Part shown: positions 56,901 through 64,000 of the stretch, piece by piece
How the letters are laid out: each line of letters opens with the position of its first letter
How positions within the stretch are numbered: the stretch's first letter is position 1
Assembly: GCA_947172415.1 (NCBI GenBank)
Contig: OX359191.1
Span: 5,642,001-5,706,000 of the forward strand
DNA: 64,000 nucleotides
Direction: 5' to 3'
Source: Chondrosia reniformis
Lineage: Eukaryota; Porifera; Demospongiae; Chondrillida; Chondrillidae
Translations under genes and position numbers: made by a program
The notes under the pieces: model-generated
Told to the model about the DNA's origin: nothing
The model's database searches: none
Seen by the model: the letters and a program-made list of their open reading frames with translations, nothing else

Positions 56901-59589
56901 AACACCCTGACGGTAGCAATTTGCGATGTGCTATTGCGCATGAATCTGTCGATCGCACAGTGCCGTGGGCAATGCTATGATGGCGCTTCAAACATGGCCA
57001 GTAGCGAGCATGGTGTTGCTGCCAAACTTCTTGCATAGGAGCCATGTGCAGTTCTAACCCACTGCTATGGCCATGCCCTAAACCTCGCAGTTGCTGATGC
57101 AATGAAACAGTCCAAAGTGTGCCACAATACTTTGGACACTGCATTTGCGATAAGCTAATTGATACGGTTTTCACCAAAGAGGAATGTTGCTTTCGACAAA
57201 ATCAAGGTAGAGAATCCAGCTGAGGATGAATCAGGGCCTAGCCATGGAATCCGTTCATTCTGTCCAACAAAATGGACTGTACGTGGTGATGCTATAGAGA
57301 GTATCATTGACAACTACGATACACCAAAGTGCCTTGAGACCAAGCTGAAAACAGACGTGAGAGGTCGCATCATTGGTGTACAGACTCAAATGTTGCACTA
57401 CACCACTCTGTTTGTTCTTCAACTCAGCAAGAAAATTCTGCATATTACTGATAATCTAAGCCACATTCTTCAGCATCAGGCTATGTCAGCAGCCGAAGGG
57501 CAAGCAGTAGAGTTGACTGTAAGCACACTGAAAGGGATGCATACTGAAGAATCCTTTGCTTTGTTTTTTAATCTTATTGAACGTTTTCACAGAGCAACCA
57601 GCACTGATCCTCCAGTGCTCCCTTGCAAGAGAAGAGCTCCTGAAAGGTACGAAATTGGCTCTGGGGAAGCATACCATAGTGCAACTGTGGGAGACCACTA
57701 TCATCGCCAATATTGGATATTGCTATCACTAGCATTATGAAATGGTTCGATCAGCCAGGATACACAATGTACAAGAGCCTTGAAAGTCTGCTAGTGCAAG
57801 CTGCAAATGGCCAATAGTATGATCAGCAGTTGAACATCGTAACAGCATTCTACAAAGCAGACTTTGAACGAGCACTTCTGTCAACTCAGCTGCAGAAGCT
57901 TGGTACGTGGTTTGCTAACATGCAGGGAGCCAGGGACAGTCTCTCTTACAGAGTGTGCAATTCACTCAGATGAATGGAGAGCCTATTCATCATTGTCCTG
58001 TCATCATACTGGAGCAGGGCCAAGCAAAAGCTAAGGAGAATGCATGGAACCAGTGACAAGCTATTGTCGTCCTTCAACGAATTTATGTGGAAGGAATGTT
58101 TTGAGAAAACTGGGTTCAGATGCTTTCTACAACATCTGTCTCCACATTAACTCCTTCCTTAAAGCTTTTTAAGAAGAACGCTGAATTTGAATTGATTGAT
58201 TAATCAATTTTTAATTACACTTTCATTCTAACCTTATTTCCTGTAAAATTGTATATTATTAATTGGTTCTTACACATTGGATATCAGGACTAGCTATATA
58301 GTGTATTATTATACAAGAGAGTACAGAAACAGTCGACTGTACCTTCATATTCTTCAAAAACCCATTATTTGCCTGGGACGCTACTATTTAAGTGATTATG
58401 AATGTACACTATCATTATTTGAGTGGTTCATCTTAGAACATCTCTAGCTACTCAAGAGACCTAAGATGAACCACTGCAATGCGCAGTCAGAAGGAACGCT
58501 TTATCATCCTAAAACACTATACCTTATTACAGGAAATTACTTTTAATTAATTAAATCATACACATACATATAAATGTATGTACATACACAATCAAGCAGT
58601 CAACGCAAATTAATAGTAATGACTCTTCTTATGTTTGCTATCTCCTTTGAAACGGCTTACTCAACATCACATGATTTGTTCAGTAGCTTCACTCTACATA
58701 CGTACATATGCCTAGCTCATGTGCGCACATAAGGATGGTGTACTGTCCAAGAGTAGATCTAGAACCTGCGCTAAAGACCAACATATAATAAGTTATGTCA
58801 TGCCAAATAAGGTGATCTTAATATAAGGTAACTGTTAAACTTTATACTTTTTCTCTGCTCTGAATTTGAAGTTGGTCTTTAGCAAAGGTTCTAGATTTAC
58901 TCTTGGGCAGTACACCATCCTTATGTGTGCGTGCACGAGCTAAGTATATGTACACATGTATATCTTTCCATTGTTGATCGCAAGTATGTAATTCCCCCTA
59001 CGAGTGATCAACAGGGCTATAATAAGTAAGAATGGGTGTGTGGAGCTACAAATATAAATTGTAAAGGCACACGACAAAAAGATTTGAACTTCATCTGGTG
59101 ATAATAGTGTTCCAGTGCATCAGTAGTCTGATGAAATCAGACTACGTGATTGCGTAACGAAGGGGTTTGATTTTATCAGACTAGGGGACCATCTATACGG
59201 GAATTTGAGTAAGAAGTCGTCAAGATTTTAGGTTTGAAGAGTAAGTCACCGCGGTGCGTGTAGATAAGTTTGCGTATTAGTTAGTTTACCAATCTGCACT
59301 GCGGTACGTAAAAGTCAGCAAACCCATGCGACTCTCCTAGTACGGGTAATAAAATAGATCTCAATTTTAATACGCATCTACTTACTTTGTTTTCCGAACA
59401 GTGTCTTTTCCCCGGTGGGCATGATCCTGCAATCCTCGGTGTACAGTTCCGAGACGGCTTTGGCATCGCCCTTGTTAAAAGCGGTCATGAATTTTGCATT
59501 GGCTTCTTCGATCTCCTTCTTAAGGTCTAAAAACAGCTTTAATTATTACGTAGTCACAGAAGATGCTTCCAAGTTCTCTTACCTGCCAT
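53961..59589 (-). CDS. DUF4440/SnoaL-like (NTF2-fold) small protein
   Basis: Four exons join in frame to 127 residues: 59583-59589 (ATG GCA G), 59386-59526, 54869-55025 and 53961-54039, with phases 1, 1 and 2. The protein starts MADLKKEIEEANAKFMTAF, continues KGDAKAVSELYTEDCRIMP, and later has YERSIYEFKKENG and YVVLWKKVNGQWYLYTDIFN. This is the pattern of DUF4440/SnoaL-like proteins related to ketosteroid isomerase and CaMKII association domains: a cone-shaped alpha+beta fold, usually dimeric, catalytic role unknown. There is no signal peptide. The second intron (55026-59385) is swollen by a nest of DNA transposons, yet both splice sites remain good. Confidence 0.88.
54778..54802 (-). ncRNA. 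Hammerhead-like ribozyme motif
   Basis: On the minus strand it reads CTGATGA-A-GACC-TCTG-GGTC-GAAAC, the best-formed copy in the window with a four-pair Watson-Crick stem II. It lies in the last intron of the DUF4440 gene, in the same orientation as that gene, with no PLE coding sequence beside it. Confidence 0.55.
55552..55712 (+). repeat. Four tandem copies of a unit of about 43 bp
   Basis: Each unit is a variant of TAGTCAGCCAATATGATAGA followed by CTTCCCTCCTTTGACGCTAA. The two middle units are identical; the outer ones carry small differences. Confidence 0.85.
55801..56240 (+). mobile_element. Merlin (IS1595/ISXO2-like) transposase, N-terminal fragment
   Basis: The frame contains LLKQKGLLASSTTCPTCATL, then DGYTWRCSNLDCRK, the zinc-ribbon of ISXO2-like/Merlin transposases. 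A second frame continues KLSLKIWLQILHAWAFD, matching the next conserved segment, so at least one frameshift separates them. The DDE domain is not found. Confidence 0.75.
56271..56289 (+). repeat. Run of 19 guanines
   Basis: An uninterrupted G run lies next to the end of the Merlin fragment. Confidence 0.9.
56400..58180 (+). mobile_element. hAT-superfamily transposase remnant (DUF4371/ZMYM-like)
   Basis: Plus-strand frames in order give NVHFLARQNLPLRGHGDGAD, MADECTDIANKEQFAVCLSW, GQCYDGASNMAS-like sequence, CHALNLAVADAM-like sequence, FCPTKWTVRGDAIESI and LGTWFANMQG. These are the hallmarks of the hAT DUF4371 group. Several stops and frameshifts break it and the zinc-finger N-terminus is missing. 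Confidence 0.8.
58695..58955. repeat. Foldback MITE with arms of about 85 bp
   Basis: ACATAAGGATGGTGTACTGT and TCTAGAACCTGCGCTAAAGA on the left are matched by inverted ACAGTACACCATCCTTATGT-type and TCTTTAGCAAAGGTTCTAGA sequences on the right. It lies inside the larger long-inverted-repeat element. Confidence 0.7.
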
Positions 59590-60824
59590 TATACGTCGTT
59601 TCTTTGCTCTTCGAAGGTCACGCTCTGTGTGGTCTGATCTGCAGGCGTTCCCAATTAACTCGAGGCGTGTCTTAACGGATGTACAGTTCGTAACAAAGCA
59701 AGCTTGTGATAATATTTATGTAGCTAGCCGGCTACATTATTCACATTGTGCTGTTACCAGTGCTGTTTAAGCGTTGCTTACAAGAGATACAGGTTATCAT
59801 GCATCTAAAATTAAATGACTTATCCATCACTACTGTGTTTGAGCACACTATTCTGATCAGCTGTATACATATCCATGATGCGTCCAAACAGCATGCCACT
59901 TCTGTATGGTTAGTTGTACGTACGTGTATCTCTCATGATCATGATCACTATTGTTTCAATACTTTTTCAGATGTGCTATATATTCATCGTTACAATTAAC
60001 TCTAACTAATGTTTTTCTACATAGGCTTTCAAGCCTTTGGCTACGGTATTATGAACTATACATAAATATGTACACAAGAGCATTAAGCTCAAGCATGATC
60101 GCACGTGATACAGCACTCCCTTAGCTTTCATGGTTACTAAATGTACTTCATTACACATAGAGCATAATTAAATACCTAAAGATCGTTATTGAATACAACC
60201 TTTACAAGTAAATTGGAAACTGAATCATGAGCATGCATATCATTTGCACCTTTATGGCATCATCATCATCATTAATCTCTGGATATTACCCCTGCCCACT
60301 CATGTCCCTGAAAGAGTTCCCAAAAGCAAAATGCTTGTGGTTTCATTATCACCAATGATGATGATTATATCGATATCAATACTTTATGCTTTAAGATCGA
60401 CTTTAGATCTTAAAGTTCCCCTATTTTTTCCATGTGGTCAGCCACACTTTTGGCTGTACCCCTTTTTTGCTGATAAGGAAACCACAAGTAATTTTGCTTT
60501 AATGTACTTGGGAGCAGGATAACCACACATTTTATACTGATACATGATGAGTCTCCTAATAGGGTCTATATAAACAGAGCTGTCTATAGGGCTCAACCAT
60601 CTTTTTGAGTGACCATAAGGGGAGACTCTGGTTCCCATCAAGCAATTGCATAATATCCAGAGTTCAATAATGATATATCAATGTCTTATATAAGATTGGC
60701 TTTAGAGTTTAGAGTTGCATGTGCATAAATACGAATACAAATTACAGATATTCACACAGTATATTACAGCAAATTTTTAAAAAATCTACGTACTTTTATA
60801 CAAATGATATTTAAACTGCTATTT
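59590..60824. other. Intergenic region between DUF4440 and BLTP3 genes
   Basis: It holds the DUF4440 upstream region, one arm of MITE family Y (about 59745-59995) and a complete MITE (60255-60680). No coding sequence is supported. Confidence 0.55.
60255..60680. repeat. MITE with terminal inverted repeats
   Basis: The left end ATCATTAATCTCTGGATATTA is matched by the right end TAATATCCAGAGTTCAATAAT in inverted form. The element is about 425 bp. A truncated relative is at 30780. Confidence 0.7.
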
Positions 60825-63800
60825 TCACTGGTGTTTTTGCTTTTGCTCAATTAATAAGTTCTTAATCTTGTCATCTTTATCAAATACAATGGCTTTCTGC
60901 TCAGCCAATTCAAGTTTGCAATGTGCCAGCATCTGTTCCAACTCCTTCAGCTCATTGCTCTGGGACCTGTAGTCATTTGTGAGTTGGTGAAGCTGCTCTC
61001 TCATTTCGTCTCTCTCTTTTTCTAAGATCTGCAGTTTATGAAGAATCTGCTGGTTTGAACTTGTCACTGTGGTGTATGATGGTGGGGATTCCCCTTGTGA
61101 AATGCTCATGCTAGGAGCACCTAATGCCATCTGCATACTTTCCATAAGAGCAAGCAATTCTGGAGTTTGCTGCAATTTGCTAGTTTCAATTCTACCCATA
61201 TGACCTTTCAGCTGTGCAACAAAAGCATTTATTGCTGGAATTGAGCTGTCTTTCTGACCGTCAACCGATAGAGAGGTATGCTCTTGCATGGAAATATTAA
61301 TCTTTACAGAAGGACTTGCTAAATTCTTAGGTAAATCCTCTTCAGTGGTGTTGGGGTCTAATCCTTCACCAGCTAAAGTATCTGCAGATCCTAATTCACT
61401 GTGATTATCCAATCCCTCCACAGAGTGCAGTGGGAATGGCCTAGGGCCTCTATTAATAGCAACTCTGTTGACAGAAATAGCTACTGAGGACAAATCATCT
61501 GCTGAGGCTAGAGCAGAGTCACGCATGAGTACTCCAGTATCTCTTACTAGTACTTCAATAGGCATTGGTTTATCAGGTGGTATTTCATCTTGAGAGAAAG
61601 CACTAATAGCTGCAGCATTCCTTGAAATCATGTCAAGGTTTAAAGAATTGACATGTATTCTTGCCAAAGCATCCGGAATAGTAGGCAGATCCTCACTGTA
61701 GAATCTAGCCACTTGATCTCCCACCTCGAAACGAACACAAATTACTGGCTCCTTACTAATGTCTACAGTAGAGGGAGTGGAGATGGCATCAGGGGCAATA
61801 CCACGTTTTCCCTTAAATTCTTCTTCCTGCATGGCTACTTTATGAATACCCATTTTGGCTGTAACACCCTCTTGACACACGGTAAAAATGACTTCCATGT
61901 CACTTACACCAGCTCTAAAAGCTGATTGGATTGGGTTATTTCCTAAAGCCAGAGTAGTAAGCTGTGGTGGTGCAGGTAAAGGAGTACTTGCAGGCACAGT
62001 GATGCCTTCACTGGATGGAAAATGGCCACTACTAGTAGCATCGATACTGTCTCTTGTCTCATTGATGATTCCTTTGTGGTCAGCCTGATAATCCTCAGTG
62101 ATAGTTTCTCTGGTTTCAGCAGAATGGTCACATTGTGCCTGTGGATCATCTACCTCCAGGGTACTCTGGTCATGGTCTGTTTCACCCGGATGTGGTGGCA
62201 CTGAGGATGGAAGAATCATTCTGAGCTCAGCACCAGAGAGAAACAGAGCTCCACTAGAGTACATAGACCTGAGTGCCCTCCCTATGTCTCCATCATGGCT
62301 AGTGGACTCTTTAGGACCCTTTGCAATGTCTTGTTTGACTTTATTCCTCATTGGTAAAAGACGCTGGATTAGATCATGTTTAAAATTATTTAGGGAATCT
62401 TTCAGTCTGAGAATGGTGAGCAATTCTTGCCGGATTAATTCTACAAAGAGAGGCTTCTTGATATGAGCAAAGACTGCCACAGCGGGGAAGGGAGATGAAT
62501 CCCCTACGAGATCACTGCTAGAAGCAATAGACTCAGCAACCTCATCCAGTGAGGGAAATATCCACGCTGTCAATGGAAAGTCATTGACAAAAGGTGTAGT
62601 GTCCTCCGTAACACCACTCTCACCTAACTCGTGAACAAATCTGAGGCACACACAGTCGCATGAGAGGTACCAAGGGGAGCCAACAGCCATGCACTCATTT
62701 ACATAGTATGAGGCCTCGTCTGAGGGCTCTTTTGCTGGACTTGGAGTAGACACAAATCCAAAATCTTCCAAGAAAAATGGGAGGCAGTCTTGTGGGAGGA
62801 AGGGGAGGTCTTTCTGGAATTCGTGAGGGAACACATGACCATTTGATTCAGAATACAACCATCCTTCTTTTATACGCTCCATAAGTTCACCAAAATCTTG
62901 TGAAAGCTTCAGGCTAGATTTTGTAAGGGCAGAAATTCGGATTTCTGATGTCTCAGCTTGCAGAGCAGTAGGTCTATTGTCAGAAGGTCTTGATCCTGGC
63001 TTTTCATACACTGGAATGGTGATCTACAGGAGATAGATTGAAAAGATACCCAAATAAATTCCCCCTATGAAACTGTCATTCAGGTTCCCCTATGACTTAC
63101 GTACATATCTCCAATAAGAATACACCTTATGCTTTGGCACATACACTATACTAGTATACTCTTAAGTTAAAATATCACACTGCATACATGAAATGTTGTG
63201 TGTATAAGGTGGATATGTACTTACCTTAGTGTAAGATATCTTGAAAGTAAAATTAAAACCTTTCAAGCTTGTAGGGAATGGGTACTTTGCCTCACGCTTC
63301 TCTTTTAGCTTCTTAACAGCTTTCTACAATCAATCCAAACATTGATATGGTGTATACATACTGTCATGTGCTACAGGTTTTATTGTATGTATAGTAGACT
63401 GATACTACAAATGTGACAGTCTGACAGGCTTATAGAATGCATTCCCAAAATGGACTTCTAGACTGTACTCTACAAAAGGAAACTTATCCATTCACTCTTA
63501 GAAAGGAGTCCAGAGAGTACATACACACACATAGTGGATTACTAGATCATATTAATCTCTTCAGTCTATTCCACTTTTGTATCAACTAACTGCAAACATC
63601 TCCTCTAACATATACAATAAATGTACATATGACATTGTATAAAGGAATATATGAGAAAGGCAAAGACTTCTTCTAAGGTGTTTGTACATGTGCATGTGTA
63701 TTGACATTAGGCTTGCTAACCTGGATGTCCTTTGTGACCTTGCTAACCAGCCCAAAGTCAATGGTCCCCAGGATTCCTTGCACAAAGTCAACAAACCACA

Positions 63801-63866
63801 CTGTTGTCTGTTGGTTCAGGACAAGGTGCAAAGGGCACATATCTACTGAAACCACAGGTCGTGGAA
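60825..63866 (-). CDS. BLTP3: BLTP3/UHRF1BP1-like bridge lipid-transfer protein, C-terminal part
   Basis: Three exons are visible: 63721-63866, 63225-63323 and the large last exon 60825-63023, all joining in phase; the gene continues past the right edge. Landmarks recalled from human UHRF1BP1L line up in order: a beta-groove segment CPLHLVLNQQTTVWFVDFVQ, then FVNDFPLTAWIFPS (human FVDSFPLSIWICQP), AVFAHIKKPLFVELIRQELL, an acidic linker, MEVIFTVCQEGVTAKMGIH, and a C-terminal coiled coil (EKERDEMREQLHQLTNDY, then CKLELAEQKAIVFDKDDKIK). BLTP3 proteins are rod-shaped lipid-transfer proteins with an N-terminal chorein domain, acting at organelle contacts on endosomal and lysosomal membranes. The N-terminal half lies outside the window. 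Confidence 0.82.
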
Positions 63867-64000
63867 CTGCAAGAAAAACATTAACATTAATAATTAAGAC
63901 ATGTATATCGCATAATTAATTAGGAAATGTATTGCATATAACAAACACTACACAAAAATTCATGTACCAATAAAATAATTAGCAGAAAGCCAAAATATCC

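Larger units (their letters stand above)
55073..59345. mobile_element. Composite DNA transposon with inverted repeats of about 350 bp
   Basis: The left arm 55073-55420 and right arm 58965-59345 are inverted copies (CTGACTTTTACGCACCACAG... on the left; CTGACTTTTACGTACCGCAG when the right is complemented). They enclose a Merlin transposase fragment, a tandem repeat, a hAT transposase fragment and a hairpin element. The arms most simply belong to the Merlin element, into which the hAT element later inserted. Confidence 0.7.

Noticed and set aside
1-64000. tRNA or rRNA genes
   Set aside because: I looked for the conserved T-loop GGTTCGANTCC pattern and rRNA core sequences and saw none convincing.

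Overview
This is a nuclear window from an early-branching animal, most likely a demosponge; an Amphimedon-like haplosclerid fits best, but that is inference. The reasons are AT-rich DNA, short GT-AG introns full of TACGTACGTA-like strings, a long secreted scavenger-receptor (SRCR) gene made of one-domain exons, a CARD-like/NACHT/LRR (NLR) gene, and KDZ, Penelope-like, Merlin and pogo elements side by side. There are no prokaryotic features.

Region 1 (1-28993, minus strand) is one SRCR gene. A signal-peptide exon (28918-28993) is followed by 17 SRCR exons, all phase 1-1 and 318-357 nt where complete, and the gene runs off the left edge. In transcription order the exons are K A B C D E F G H I J A' B' C' D' E' F'. 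K resembles J, and A-F resemble A'-F', so a block of ten exons (about 22 kb) has been duplicated in tandem. Introns hold a Ty3/gypsy fossil, two Penelope-like remnants with hammerhead-like motifs, two pogo elements, a LINE-like reverse-transcriptase remnant and many foldback/MITE elements.

Region 2 (28994-32630) is intergenic and repeat-bearing. Region 3 (32631-44549, minus) is SAMM50, the mitochondrial outer-membrane beta-barrel assembly protein, in about 16 coding exons, with a KDZ transposon and a second reverse-transcriptase remnant in its introns. Region 4 (44674-50558, plus) is an 11-exon NLR of about 1093 residues, head to head with SAMM50 across only 124 bp. Region 5 holds a small three-span membrane protein (52607-53323, minus), a four-exon DUF4440/SnoaL-like gene (53961-59589, minus) whose 4.4-kb intron is filled by a long-inverted-repeat element carrying Merlin and hAT transposase remnants, and the 3' end of a BLTP3/UHRF1BP1-type lipid-transfer gene (60825 to at least 63866, minus).

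Two genes are innate-immunity types (secreted SRCR array, cytosolic NLR) and lie on either side of a mitochondrial housekeeping gene. I see no evidence that they act as one system. The most unusual signals are the duplicated SRCR block with one hypervariable patch, the paired loss of two cysteines in specific SRCR repeats, the shared SAMM50/NLR promoter, a likely GC-AG intron, and the hammerhead-like motifs linked to Penelope-like repeats. Exon joins are read by eye from splice sites and reading frame, not from RNA. Comparisons to human proteins are from memory.
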